Source of the DNA: a virus
IMG/VR virus record: IMGVR_UViG_3300033153_004331
Span: 1 to 32,208 of that record
DNA length: 32,208 nt
Direction: 5' to 3' (one strand)
Shown here: positions 5,073-13,878 of the stretch, in pieces
Layout: every line of letters starts with the position of its first letter
Numbering within the stretch: the stretch's first letter is position 1
Made by a program: the position numbers and the translations under genes
Notes under the pieces: model-generated
Told to the model about the DNA's origin: nothing
Database searches by the model: none
What the model saw: the letters and a program-made list of their open reading frames with translations, nothing else

Positions 5073-5333
5073 GGGAGTTTTTGGCGGGTATCTCTCCGAG
5101 ACAAAAAAAGAACCGTCACCAAATAAAAATTTATTTCTCTCGCATTGAGGGCAGTTCGTCCACTAAGGCGTAAGCATTTGGTAACGTGTGTATCATGAAA
5201 AAGAAGGAGTCCATCACCGTAGTCATGATATTGAGACCTCACGAGCATTATGCAAACTGAGCGACCTGAACGAGAGAATCCAAACAACTCGGGAGATAAC
5301 AATGGTTCAGGTGATAGCGGCCCCGAAACTCCC
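5073..5333 (+). ncRNA. Candidate structured non-coding RNA (~261 nt) beside tRNAs
   Basis: No credible gene occupies this stretch, yet it holds many exact helices. The ends pair as GGGAGTTT (5073-5080) with AAACTCCC (5326-5333), continued by CGGG/CCCG (5085-5088/5322-5325) and TATC/GATA (5089-5092/5313-5316). Inside are ACCTGAAC/GTTCAGGT (5264-5271/5305-5312), TATCATGA/TCATGATA (5191-5198/5223-5230), GGGC/GTCC (5149-5152/5158-5161) and either CCAAAT/ATTTGG (5119-5124/5176-5181) or a local AAATAAA/TTTATTT hairpin. A closed multibranch fold with stacked inner helices is more than expected from chance. It does not show tmRNA, RNase P or 6S landmarks that I can recognise. Confidence 0.6.
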
Positions 5334-5362
5334 ACTACCCACTAAAAGGAAACATATCTAAA

Positions 5363-5686
5363 ATGCCCAACCATATTACATTCAGCGAGGAAGACAGAAA
5401 ATTGATAACACAACACGATGTAAAACTAGGACAATTGTGCTCTTCCGTAAAAGAATTAAAAGATAGTCAGAAAGATTTACGAGATGAAATTAAAGATGGG
5501 TTTAAAGATATAGCTAAAGAATTGAAAAATAATTCTATAGGGTGCGTGACAAATCGTGCAAACTGTAGAACAGAAATGGATGGTAAATTTGTAACTACCA
5601 AGACAATATTATTAGTAATATCAGCAAACACTGCCCTGTTAACAGCAATAGGGTTTCTATTAAAATGGACAGGGGTAATAGCGTAA
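5363..5686 (+). CDS. Coiled-coil protein with C-terminal membrane anchor (XhlA-like)
   Basis: A 107-aa protein. Residues 9-58 are charged with heptad-like spacing (coiled coil), then come two Cys eight residues apart, and residues 79-104 are a hydrophobic membrane span with a short tail. This layout resembles haemolysin XhlA/holin-associated phage proteins, which sit in the cytoplasmic membrane and help lysis. The match is architectural only, and no endolysin is next to it. AAAGGAAA lies about 12 nt before the ATG. The gene directly follows the ncRNA candidate. Confidence 0.65.
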   Translation: MPNHITFSEEDRKLITQHDVKLGQLCSSVKELKDSQKDLRDEIKDGFKDIAKELKNNSIGCVTNRANCRTEMDGKFVTTKTILLVISANTALLTAIGFLLKWTGVIA

Positions 5687-5723
5687 TACAAAATAATTAT
5701 AGATTAACTGGAGGTACTACCAG

Positions 5724-6296
5724 ATGAAACTATGGAACAGCAACAGATCGAGATGGTTAAAAGCAGCAATGGACAGGATAACAAATTGCATCGTCACAAT
5801 AACACAACCACACCACGAAATACATGATGGTAAAACGTGGTTTCTCCAAGACATTACATCAGATATGGATGCCGAAGCTGGTGATTTTATTTCCATCCAG
5901 TTTACAACCCCAGCAGCAACTGCCGGATTAGTTCATGTAACATTTGATGCTTATGTTGGTGCAGCTTATACATTTGATATACGAGAAGGACAAACCGGAG
6001 GAGGAACTGGAGGAAGCGCATTAACAGCATATAATCGTAGACGAGGTTCTGCGAATACACACGGAATGACTTTTACGAAAGATGACACCATAGGTACTGG
6101 TGGAACCGTATTCCAAACAAAATTTTACGGATCAGGCTCAGGGCCATTTGCAACAGGCGGATCAGCTCGTGATTCTGGTGAATGGGTATTAGATGCATCA
6201 ACTCTATATCAGGTTCGGGCGTATTCAGTGAACGCTGTAGAAGGGTTTCTTTCTATGGAATTCTATCTTCATATTGATAAAGACGATATATCTTAA
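5724..6296 (+). CDS. Virion surface/decoration-like protein, 190 aa
   Basis: A 190-aa protein with a TGGAGG ribosome-binding site. After a basic helical start come PHHEIHDGKTWF (about 29-40) and a beta-rich body with a Gly-rich segment followed by AYNRRRGSAN. Proteins with the HHEIH...NRxR pattern recur in phages as virion structural proteins of jelly-roll type, often beside tail or head genes (from memory of such proteins). A capsid decoration or head-fibre role is therefore likely but not demonstrated. It is separate from the main head cluster by 8 kb. Confidence 0.6.
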   Translation: MKLWNSNRSRWLKAAMDRITNCIVTITQPHHEIHDGKTWFLQDITSDMDAEAGDFISIQFTTPAATAGLVHVTFDAYVGAAYTFDIREGQTGGGTGGSALTAYNRRRGSANTHGMTFTKDDTIGTGGTVFQTKFYGSGSGPFATGGSARDSGEWVLDASTLYQVRAYSVNAVEGFLSMEFYLHIDKDDIS

Positions 6297-6309
6297 CGGG
6301 ATAATTATT

Positions 6310-6540
6310 ATGATAACTTGTGATATATGTGATGAAAAAACGAGGAATACAAATAATATTCCTATAAATATTCCAGTCGGTAAAAACATTATGGATCTAT
6401 GCCATACCTGCGTAAAAGATTTGCGTAAGGAAGTTGGGAGAATAAATACCGCTTCTGAAGTAGATCGAGGAAATAGAATCTCAGGAGCTGTTAAAAAATT
6501 GAAGGATAACAAGAAGGATAACAAGAAGGAGAAGAATTAG
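6310..6540 (+). CDS. Zinc-finger protein with Lys-rich tail, 76 aa
   Basis: Two C-x2-C knuckles (C4/C7 and C31/C34) around a short beta segment form a four-Cys zinc finger. The C-terminus is a run of Lys, Asn and Glu encoded by a 12-bp near-repeat (KDNKKDNKKEKN). ATG 6310 is preferred over an upstream non-ATG start at 6274, because that start lies inside the previous gene and 6310 has a CGGGAT sequence in front. A nucleic-acid or protein adaptor role is possible. The next gene starts directly after the stop. Confidence 0.7.
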   Translation: MITCDICDEKTRNTNNIPINIPVGKNIMDLCHTCVKDLRKEVGRINTASEVDRGNRISGAVKKLKDNKKDNKKEKN

Positions 6541-6873
6541 ATGGAAGGATTAGAAAAAGGAATCACGATTCATATCCATGTAGGAACTCCTAATGTTGAA
6601 ATACCTTCTTCAAAGAAAGAGGAGGTTACTCCAGATCCTGATTCTGATGAGGCAAAAGGTGCAGCATTAGATTTGGAATTAATAAATAAGAATAGATTAA
6701 ACGATGAAGAATTATTAGAGCTGGGTGAACGGATTACCCTCTTTGCTCGGGATCTTTTGAAGAGAAATAAGAGTACGTGCTTACGGGAATTCATGGATAA
6801 GGCGAAGGATCATCTAACTGGTGATATGTTATCTATGGTTAAGGATGAGATAGAGTTGAGTAAGGTGATATAG
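6541..6873 (+). CDS. Hypothetical acidic protein, 110 aa
   Basis: A 110-aa protein whose AAGGAGAAG ribosome-binding site lies inside the end of the previous gene, with no gap. A beta-like N-terminus (GITIHIHVGTPNVEI) is followed by a disordered acidic linker (about 24-40), then a helical C-terminal half rich in Leu, Glu and Lys. The following gene starts immediately after its TAG. No family recognised. Confidence 0.65.
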   Translation: MEGLEKGITIHIHVGTPNVEIPSSKKEEVTPDPDSDEAKGAALDLELINKNRLNDEELLELGERITLFARDLLKRNKSTCLREFMDKAKDHLTGDMLSMVKDEIELSKVI

Positions 6874-7221
6874 ATGGGGCAATCAAACCCTTTAAGAAAA
6901 TTAGGTGCGATAGCGAAGGAGGATGTCCGAGGTGAGAAAACTCAGATATTCTATAATGAAGAAACCGACCAGATAATTCATGCATCTATGGATGATGATG
7001 GGCATTTTAAGATTACAATCATTGATATTTATGGTAGAGTCAAATATGATTATGATGTAAATAAAGATCTCATCTATAAGGGTAAACATAAAGATTTCGA
7101 TGCTGATGGTAGTGAATCCGATTGGGAAGTAACAAAATATACATATGATGTTGACGTAGATTTGACAGACAAACAAACACAAGAGGGGGTCTGGAATAGT
7201 AGATCCGGGTTAGGATGGTAA
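6874..7221 (+). CDS. Hypothetical protein, 115 aa
   Basis: A 115-aa protein with AAGGTG upstream. The body (about 25-95) alternates Tyr, Asp, Lys and hydrophobic residues, suggesting beta-strands (for example FKITIIDIYGRVKYDYDV). It ends in a Gly/Trp/Arg tail. Part of a head-to-tail string of small genes with no intergenic space. Function not recognised. Confidence 0.65.
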   Translation: MGQSNPLRKLGAIAKEDVRGEKTQIFYNEETDQIIHASMDDDGHFKITIIDIYGRVKYDYDVNKDLIYKGKHKDFDADGSESDWEVTKYTYDVDVDLTDKQTQEGVWNSRSGLGW

Positions 7222-7224
7222 AAC

Positions 7225-7392
7225 ATGGCAGAGTGCCCCGTTTGTAGTGTGGAAATTGAAGAGGGCAAAGAGTATGAAACATACATATATTGACCGGGGA
7301 TGGATTTTTGTGGCAGGATGTCATTTTGCAAAGAGTGTTATGAGAAGATGTATAAACACAGAACTAAAGTAACTAAAAGACAAAAAAAATGA
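7225..7392 (+). pseudogene. Zinc-ribbon gene split by an in-frame TGA
   Basis: From ATG 7225 the frame encodes MAECPVC... for 22 codons and meets TGA at 7291-7293. The same frame then continues PGMDFCGRMSFCKECYEKMY and on to a basic end, stopping at TGA 7390-7392, which overlaps the next start as ATGA. Only the joined product has both halves of a four-Cys ribbon (C4/C7 and C35/C38), so the TGA breaks one protein. It may be a nonsense mutation, stop readthrough (the TGA-C context is permissive), or a reinitiated fragment from ATG 7300. The start has GGAT upstream. Intact length would be 55 residues. Confidence 0.6.
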
Positions 7393-7679
7393 TAATATAT
7401 GACGATATAAAAGAAGAACATTATATTAGAGATGGAATAGTAAAGGCTATTATTGCACCTTCTGATTTTGATCTGGGTAACACAAAAACTGATGATGAAG
7501 AGACAATTAAGTTAGCTAAAGATACCGAACTTTTAACAAAAAAGATGTATATTCATATATATAATAAACCGACTAATTTGGAACCAATGATAGTATTAAG
7601 TTATACTATTTGGGTGGGAGATTTAGATAAAGAACCGATAGTATTTGCAAACAAAAAGTTTTGGTGGAGTGAAGATTAA
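7389..7679 (+). CDS. Hypothetical protein, 96 aa
   Basis: A 96-aa acidic protein whose ATG overlaps the terminal TGA of the split zinc-ribbon frame (ATGA). It has no strong ribosome-binding site of its own, so translation probably depends on coupling. Beta-strand-like segments and a C-terminal aromatic patch (FANKKFWWSED) are visible. Its stop overlaps the next ATG (TAATG). No family recognised. Confidence 0.65.
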   Translation: MIIYDDIKEEHYIRDGIVKAIIAPSDFDLGNTKTDDEETIKLAKDTELLTKKMYIHIYNKPTNLEPMIVLSYTIWVGDLDKEPIVFANKKFWWSED

Positions 7680-10357
7680 TGTCACGAATATTTGACGAAG
7701 AATTTGAAGGTGCGGGTTATGAAGAATCATGGGAAAGTGAGGTAGCTGGTTCTGGATCTTCCATTGACGAAGATGCAAATGTAACTAGTGCAGGTTCTCC
7801 GTCAGATTGGGGTAGTCAGTGTTGCGAAATAATAAACAATGCTAATGCAACATATGTGGCAGCTTTAACCACAACAGATGCTTTAAAATATTGGAGGGTG
7901 GAATTTGTTATTACCGCAGAATCTTTACCCAATAGCGAGACCACTGACCTCTTTGCTTTTTATGATAACTCCGGATCCGATCCGGCTGGTGCACTGGTTT
8001 TGGGTCAAGATGGTGGAGGGGACTTATATTTATCTTTCGAAAGTTATCATACTGGCAGTATAAATCAGTACACTTCTTTTGTTACACCCGTCCTAGATAC
8101 TAGATATAGATTTGAATTAAAGTGGGATACAACCAATGACCTATGGTCTTGGAAAATAGATGGGCAAGTTCAGCCAAATGATGAAGATGCTTCCGACCCT
8201 GTTTTAACAGAGGGGACACTGACTTTAACACGTGTTGCTGATGCGGGTGCAGTTGTTCTTGGAAGTATTAGTAGTGGGGCTATAGCTTGTACCTGTTATT
8301 ATGATCTTGTTTGTGCAGAAAATGCTGATTGGATTGGAACGGAAGCTACAGATTCAACACCTGATCAATTTTATTTTGTAGATCAGACAAATGTAGCTGT
8401 TGATACAGTTATTTATTCTAACACCATTGATGTTACAGATATAAATACTACTGCAAATATATCTATATCTGGTAACGACGGTGAATTTAGTATAAATTCT
8501 GGTTCATATACATCAACACCAACAACTGTTAGTCGTAATGATACTGTGCGATTGCGTCAAACTAGTTCAGCATCGGTATCGACGTTGGTTAATACCACAC
8601 TAACTATTGATACTATATCAGATCAATGGGACGTAACAACAACTGCTGCTTCTACCAATCAAATTGTTACTATTGAGGGTAAGGGGATAATCGCTAATTG
8701 TGATGCTTTAACTAATGATACTGGTGGAACTGGAACTGGTGATTGGACGGAAGAGGGTGGTGGTACAATGACACTCACTCCTGACGTATTTTTATTTGGA
8801 ACATCTTCAATAGCTGGTAAATATGCAAATAAGGATGGGTTTCAACAGTTTGATCTCGGTGTTGGAAATGAATTAGATTTTGATACAGCAGGAGATGAGG
8901 AAGGCCAGCATATTTATATATGGGTTAATATGGCTGCCTTTGCTGTTCTTGATGATATTTCTACTGGTGGATTATTTATTCGTATATCTAGTTCAAGTCC
9001 GGGAATAACTAATTATAAGGATTATTGTATAGCAGGAGGTAATGGAAGTTCCAACGGAGTAGATGCAAATGGTTGGACAGGTGGGTGGAAATTGTTTATG
9101 ATTGATCCTACTAAAACAGCAACAGCAACGAATGGTAGTTGCGATATTGGAGCAATACGAACTTTGGGATTGCAAATGGAAACGTGGGATTCAGTTCGAG
9201 CAGAGTCTATATTTATAGATCAGATTGCAGTGGGTTCAGGTATACGTATAACGGGCGATAGCACAGAAGGTTGGAAAGAAGCTATGGAGTATTGTACGGA
9301 TTATGCCAGTAGAGCTTGGGGTATGATTCAAGAACGAGATGGTATTTATTATATTTTTGGTAAAGTTTATATTGGGGATACATCTCAAGCAGCCAATACT
9401 TCTTTTGAAGATTTTGGTCGTGTAATTCAATTTGGTACATCTCAATATTATAATTCAGTTGGCTCGTGGGTAACTTCTATGGCTTCAGATGCTTGTGGGA
9501 TTATAATTGAAGACCACGCTTCTTATAGAACTAATTTTACCGATGGTGTTTTAGTTGGAACAGATAGTGGGCGTTCTGGTTCTGTGATAATAGGAAATAG
9601 CGATCAAGCTGTTTCTCTTGATTTATACGGTGGGAATAACGCAACCTCAGTTACCAAAGTTTATGGAACTTCTTTTAAGGATCTTACAGGAAGTATAAAC
9701 AGTGGGAATGATGTAGACCATAAATTTTTTAGTGTTTCTTTTTCTGGATGTAGTCAGTTTGATCCAATTGGTGTACCCGTAATAAGAAACTGTGTTTTTG
9801 CCGAAACAGCAAACACAGATGCAGCTTTACTTTGGAATGCAAATATAGATATTCAAGATTGTAATTTTATTGCCAACACAATAGGAGCTGGAATTGAGCA
9901 TGAAAGTGGAGCAACAGCAACATATACAAAATTATATTTTGATGGTAACACATATGATGTATTAAATTCAACCGGTAGTGCTATGACCGTAACTAAGGCT
10001 GGTACACCACAATCTGATCCAACATCGTCAGAAGGGAGTTCAGTTTCATTTGAGGGGGCAGTAGATATAACTCTCACTATTAAAGATGAGGATGGAGATT
10101 TATTATCTGGTATAACAACGGGAGTATATCAAACTTCAGATAGAACAGAATTATTACAAGAAGATACTAATATAAGCGGTATAGCAGATGACACATATAC
10201 AGGAAGTACACCAGTTGAGGTAGAAGTGCGTTGTCGACAAGCAAGCAGTGGTGGTACTAAATATAAAAATTATAGTAGTGTACAAAATATAACATCTAGT
10301 GGATTAGTTATGACAATAACACTTATTGAAGATCCAAATAATAACGCAACAACATAA
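7679..10357 (+). CDS. Large surface/fibre-like protein, 892 aa
   Basis: Residues about 40-215 resemble a concanavalin/LamG-type jelly roll (alternating strands with RFELKWDTTNDLWSWKIDG). The middle is Ser/Thr/Asp/Gly-rich and beta. Around 690-770 short turns such as IRNCVF and IQDCNFIAN look like parallel beta-helix rungs. The C-terminal 90 residues resemble an Ig/carboxypeptidase-regulatory-like beta domain. There is no signal peptide and Trp is scattered throughout. This is the build of a phage fibre or surface adhesin. The position upstream of the terminase is unusual. GGAG precedes the ATG. Receptor or surface-glycan binding is inference. Confidence 0.65.
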   Translation: MSRIFDEEFEGAGYEESWESEVAGSGSSIDEDANVTSAGSPSDWGSQCCEIINNANATYVAALTTTDALKYWRVEFVITAESLPNSETTDLFAFYDNSGSDPAGALVLGQDGGGDLYLSFESYHTGSINQYTSFVTPVLDTRYRFELKWDTTNDLWSWKIDGQVQPNDEDASDPVLTEGTLTLTRVADAGAVVLGSISSGAIACTCYYDLVCAENADWIGTEATDSTPDQFYFVDQTNVAVDTVIYSNTIDVTDINTTANISISGNDGEFSINSGSYTSTPTTVSRNDTVRLRQTSSASVSTLVNTTLTIDTISDQWDVTTTAASTNQIVTIEGKGIIANCDALTNDTGGTGTGDWTEEGGGTMTLTPDVFLFGTSSIAGKYANKDGFQQFDLGVGNELDFDTAGDEEGQHIYIWVNMAAFAVLDDISTGGLFIRISSSSPGITNYKDYCIAGGNGSSNGVDANGWTGGWKLFMIDPTKTATATNGSCDIGAIRTLGLQMETWDSVRAESIFIDQIAVGSGIRITGDSTEGWKEAMEYCTDYASRAWGMIQERDGIYYIFGKVYIGDTSQAANTSFEDFGRVIQFGTSQYYNSVGSWVTSMASDACGIIIEDHASYRTNFTDGVLVGTDSGRSGSVIIGNSDQAVSLDLYGGNNATSVTKVYGTSFKDLTGSINSGNDVDHKFFSVSFSGCSQFDPIGVPVIRNCVFAETANTDAALLWNANIDIQDCNFIANTIGAGIEHESGATATYTKLYFDGNTYDVLNSTGSAMTVTKAGTPQSDPTSSEGSSVSFEGAVDITLTIKDEDGDLLSGITTGVYQTSDRTELLQEDTNISGIADDTYTGSTPVEVEVRCRQASSGGTKYKNYSSVQNITSSGLVMTITLIEDPNNNATT

Positions 10358-10383
10358 CCGGGGGTTTAGGAGAATAAACTAAA

Positions 10384-12948
10384 ATGGCTCATGATACAAC
10401 AATTTTAGACGGCGACATAGGTGTGTGGTGGTTTCCAAATAACAGGGCGAAGTTCCTACACTGGATTGGTGGCACGGAAACTAATTATACAATGAATGAA
10501 GTTTATTCAGCTATGGCAACGTTGCTTGATGAGAGCACAACTATTGATGATGGGACGTGTTTCTCCGCTGAAACTCCGGTTGAGTACACAACAGGTAAAA
10601 TAGATGCCGGGGATAATGAACCTTGGTATATTTCTTTTGATTTGATGGAGCATATTACAGGTGGTGCTTTACGTACTTCTGGTTGGACACGAGTACAGGA
10701 TTCTAATACTGGTATTGTTTGTGTTCAGGTAGATAAAGATGGAGCAATAGACGCTGATGATCGTGGGTTTGATATTGTCCATGATGATGGTGATGTTGGC
10801 ACACTGTTAGAATTTATTGATACTGGCGGGGACGTTGATTATTGTATAATTCGTCCAGATTCTGATGCTATAGCTAATAGTTTTGATGGAGCAACAGCAG
10901 ATCAATTAACGTGTAATGCACACGTTGCCGATGTTTTAGAAACTGACGGTGTAGCTACTACTGGTGAAATGATTTGGGCTAACATATATTCTATTGGTAC
11001 GATTGATGCTAATGTGCATATGTATGTTTATCAGGGTGAACGATTAACTACCGATACTTCTGAACGTAGATTTAGTTGGAACAGTGCCACTCTTGATTGG
11101 TATGGTAATGGACATATAGATATTGTTGTCCCAATTCAAGACATCACAACCGCAACTTGGCCTGTAATTGATGCCGGCTATTTGAGAGTGTTTGCTCGTA
11201 AGGGTGGGGATCTTTTTGCATCATTTGAGGTATCAAACTCAACAACCTCTGGTGGTAGAAATCCGGTTCCGATGGGTACATCACTTGATCTAGATGCTGG
11301 TTTTACAGGAGATGCTGGAAGAGGTCATGGTACTTCTGTTGTGTCATTTACAGGTGCAGTTGGGAATGGCCCGTTTGTTAATGGTGAAATAATTTCACAG
11401 GCAGGAAGTCTTGCGAGAGGTATTTTAGATTTAACAAACTCCACAGTAACAACTGGTGGGGAACTAGTTTATTGGCCCATAGCAGTTGTATCAAATGGTG
11501 GGGCATTAACTACCTTTGATAATACTAATATTATTACAGGGGCAACCTCAACAGCAACAGCAACTTCTGATGGAAATCCTGCTGCGGATGGCCCAGCAGA
11601 TTCCGCTTGGTTTACAGGTACAGAACCAACAATTACATTTACAAGCACAGAAACTGATGTTGATAATGATGGTAATGATGAAGAATACGGTATTGAAATT
11701 GATTGTAATTCTAGTCCACTAACAGAGGTATATCAGTGGATGAAGTGGATCTGTTCATATGGTGAGGGTGATACAGATACTATTGAAGCTGCTGAAGATT
11801 TAGTATATGGTGAGGAATATGAGGGTGGTACAACATATATCACATATACTGGTGGTTCAACTCCAGATAATATTGCTGAAGGAGAATCTGTAACTCAGTT
11901 AACAACTCTCGCAACGGGTGTTGTTATTTCACATAACACAACGAGTGATGTTGTTTTAATTAGATCAACACGAGGTGGTTTTGAGAGTGGTTACACAATT
12001 GAAGCTGACGATGATGGTTCTACTTGGACAACAGTAACTGCTGCTAACTTTGCTGCTAAGACAGTGGCTCCATTAGGAACGTTTGCTGGTGGGACAATGT
12101 TTTTTGCAAGGGGAGTTGTGCCGTTACTTACTGGTGTATTGCCAGCAGATGAGAATTCATATATTTGTACAGATATTGGTGGAACATCTAATGAGCGACC
12201 AACTGCTATCTCAATTGAGGTAACTCCACTTGAAGGTACTGATGAAACCACAGATACAGATGATAATGTGGCTATTTGGAAATTAACAGGATCTGGTGGT
12301 AATATTGAGAAAGATACTGGTGATGCAATGGTTTGTGACGGGGGTGAAGCTCTCGGAGATACAACAATAGCTGTGGATGATATTCCTGTATGGGCACCTG
12401 CTGCTGGCACAATTGTTCTTGTTGATGTTACAGATTCAAATAAGGAGTATGCTATACGATATAGTTCTTATGATTCTGCATCAGATACATATACACTTGC
12501 CAATATTGATATAGCTGACGTAGATAGTGGGTCAACTACAACAGTGGTTGAATCTGGTGTATTTGGTTCTGCTTTACGTGGTGATTTGGTTTATGACCAT
12601 AATCAAGACGAAGTTAGTTATATTGAAACAGTTGATTCTGCAAATCAGATAACAGTTTATCCAGCTTTTACATTAACTACAGCAGGAAATCATGTTGAAC
12701 TCAATTGTGTACCAATTGTGACTACATCATCTGATGAAGTATTCAATGCTATTATGCATAGATATGCTGTTAATGCAACGGAATCTGTTGGATTGATTTA
12801 TCCGGGTTCAACATTGTATTTCAGAGTTAAGGTGCGTAATACTAGAAGTGCAGTGAAGAAGATTAAACCATATAGTTCTGATGGTTCTACATCTGGTACA
12901 GATCAGTCTATTCCGGTGGTTAGAACTGAAGATACTATTATAACTTAA
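10384..12948 (+). CDS. Large virion structural protein with beta repeats, 854 aa
   Basis: An 854-aa acidic, Thr/Asp/Gly-rich, beta-dominated protein with a TTTAGGAGAA ribosome-binding site. At least two modules carry the pattern GE-x-[IV]-x-Q...A-x-G-[VI]-[IL] followed by a short strand (about 335-355 and 500-525), a repeat style seen in many uncharacterised phage surface proteins. The C-terminus is more basic and compact, with a beta hairpin rich in Arg and Lys. It immediately follows the 892-aa fibre-like gene and is probably assembled into the same structure (inference). No enzymatic motif seen. Confidence 0.6.
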   Translation: MAHDTTILDGDIGVWWFPNNRAKFLHWIGGTETNYTMNEVYSAMATLLDESTTIDDGTCFSAETPVEYTTGKIDAGDNEPWYISFDLMEHITGGALRTSGWTRVQDSNTGIVCVQVDKDGAIDADDRGFDIVHDDGDVGTLLEFIDTGGDVDYCIIRPDSDAIANSFDGATADQLTCNAHVADVLETDGVATTGEMIWANIYSIGTIDANVHMYVYQGERLTTDTSERRFSWNSATLDWYGNGHIDIVVPIQDITTATWPVIDAGYLRVFARKGGDLFASFEVSNSTTSGGRNPVPMGTSLDLDAGFTGDAGRGHGTSVVSFTGAVGNGPFVNGEIISQAGSLARGILDLTNSTVTTGGELVYWPIAVVSNGGALTTFDNTNIITGATSTATATSDGNPAADGPADSAWFTGTEPTITFTSTETDVDNDGNDEEYGIEIDCNSSPLTEVYQWMKWICSYGEGDTDTIEAAEDLVYGEEYEGGTTYITYTGGSTPDNIAEGESVTQLTTLATGVVISHNTTSDVVLIRSTRGGFESGYTIEADDDGSTWTTVTAANFAAKTVAPLGTFAGGTMFFARGVVPLLTGVLPADENSYICTDIGGTSNERPTAISIEVTPLEGTDETTDTDDNVAIWKLTGSGGNIEKDTGDAMVCDGGEALGDTTIAVDDIPVWAPAAGTIVLVDVTDSNKEYAIRYSSYDSASDTYTLANIDIADVDSGSTTTVVESGVFGSALRGDLVYDHNQDEVSYIETVDSANQITVYPAFTLTTAGNHVELNCVPIVTTSSDEVFNAIMHRYAVNATESVGLIYPGSTLYFRVKVRNTRSAVKKIKPYSSDGSTSGTDQSIPVVRTEDTIIT

Positions 12949-12958
12949 CGGGGGAGTT

Positions 12959-13162
12959 ATGTATAATACTGATGCTTTAAAGAAAGGTATAGAAGATATA
13001 GAAAAAAATATTGAGGTTTTTGAAGTGGCAATCAAAAAGGAACGGGCACAAATAAATGTGTACCGTTCCATGATTGATGATCTTGATCGTAAGAAATTAG
13101 AAAAGGCAGAAGCAATAAAGAATATTAAAGTGGAGGTAGTTAGGGATGGCGATAAATGTTAA
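12959..13162 (+). CDS. Coiled-coil protein, 67 aa
   Basis: A 67-aa protein with a GGGGGAG ribosome-binding site. It is Lys/Glu-rich with heptad-like Ile/Leu positions over residues 5-58, so probably one long coiled coil. It overlaps the next gene by 17 bp. It may be an assembly chaperone or adaptor for the adjacent structural proteins, but nothing specific supports this. Confidence 0.65.
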   Translation: MYNTDALKKGIEDIEKNIEVFEVAIKKERAQINVYRSMIDDLDRKKLEKAEAIKNIKVEVVRDGDKC

Positions 13163-13649
13163 TTATTATGATAAAGTCATCTACATAACATCTCCCACAA
13201 CTACAGTTACAGTACAAGAATTATTGGATGGAGTTCGGGCAGCCGAAGACACAGTGGAGGGAATGGCATTTGGAGATCCAGTAGCAACACTGACAGATGC
13301 ATTTGCAGATGCTGAAGGTTCCGTTAATGTTGGGGCCGGATATTTAAATCCAATAACGATGACTCTTGATTCTGATTGGTACATAGAATTTTGGGATGGT
13401 GTTGGACTCGGAACAGTTGCAAATGGTAATGTTTCTGGTGGTAAAGATGGCAGACCAGTACGATGTGAAGTCGGATCATCTGACACAGCATTAGCATTGG
13501 GAGCTGAACGGGGTATTCAAGTTAGTGGTGGTGCTGGAGCATCGGCTCAGGAAGTTTGGGAATATGATGTCAGTTCAACATCGAGTGGGGCCGGATATAT
13601 TCTTAGGCGTATATGGAGTAAAATAAAATTTATAGCAGGGGAATTGTAA
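13146..13649 (+). CDS. Structural-type protein, 167 aa
   Basis: A 167-aa protein starting inside the end of the coiled-coil gene, with GGAGG upstream. It opens with a strand-rich segment (VNYYDKVIYITSPTTTVTVQ), continues with small residues and Gly turns, and ends with a helix plus a basic segment (ILRRIWSKIKFIAGEL). Similar short beta proteins sit beside fibres in many phages. The role here is not established. The next gene begins 1 nt after its stop. Confidence 0.6.
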   Translation: MAINVNYYDKVIYITSPTTTVTVQELLDGVRAAEDTVEGMAFGDPVATLTDAFADAEGSVNVGAGYLNPITMTLDSDWYIEFWDGVGLGTVANGNVSGGKDGRPVRCEVGSSDTALALGAERGIQVSGGAGASAQEVWEYDVSSTSSGAGYILRRIWSKIKFIAGEL

Positions 13650-13650
13650 A

Positions 13651-13878
13651 ATGCCAACAATATGGAAACGAAGAGATCCAAAAGGTGCAGTAGATATACA
13701 GGCTAAGGCACAAAAAAGATTAGCAGCCATGAAAGAGGCTGGTAATATATCTGGTAGAACACAGAAAGAAGCCGATGATGAACAGGCTATAGATGCTATT
13801 TTTGATACTACACAGGAGACAGAAGAACCTGATGATAGATCAGCATTTCAAAAGAGTATAGATTGGTTATTCGATTAA
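13651..13878 (+). CDS. Hypothetical protein, 75 aa
   Basis: A 75-aa protein with a basic N-terminal half (WKRRDPKG..., Lys/Ala-rich helix) and an acidic C-terminal half ending SIDWLFD. The GGGGAATT ribosome-binding site lies in the end of the previous gene. Charge-segregated and probably helical. No family recognised. Confidence 0.6.
   Translation: MPTIWKRRDPKGAVDIQAKAQKRLAAMKEAGNISGRTQKEADDEQAIDAIFDTTQETEEPDDRSAFQKSIDWLFD

Noticed and set aside
5073-5333. tmRNA, RNase P RNA, 6S RNA or group I intron
   Set aside because: None of the conserved landmarks (tRNA-like ends with a tag frame, P4 core, 6S bubble, intron P/Q/R/S elements) could be found.
5024-5335. Minus-strand open frame of 103 codons
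   Set aside because: It starts at a non-ATG codon with no ribosome-binding site, runs opposite to its neighbours, and overlaps the tRNA-like gene and the structured RNA candidate.
5363-5686. Confident call as holin
   Set aside because: Only one membrane span with a long coiled coil and no adjacent endolysin; described as XhlA-like instead.
6274-6309. Upstream start for the 76-aa zinc-finger gene
   Set aside because: It begins with a non-ATG codon inside the previous gene; ATG 6310 has a suitably placed purine tract.
11991-12410. Minus-strand open frame of 139 codons
   Set aside because: Shadow of the 854-aa structural gene: Ser/Val/Pro-rich antisense translation with no initiation signal.
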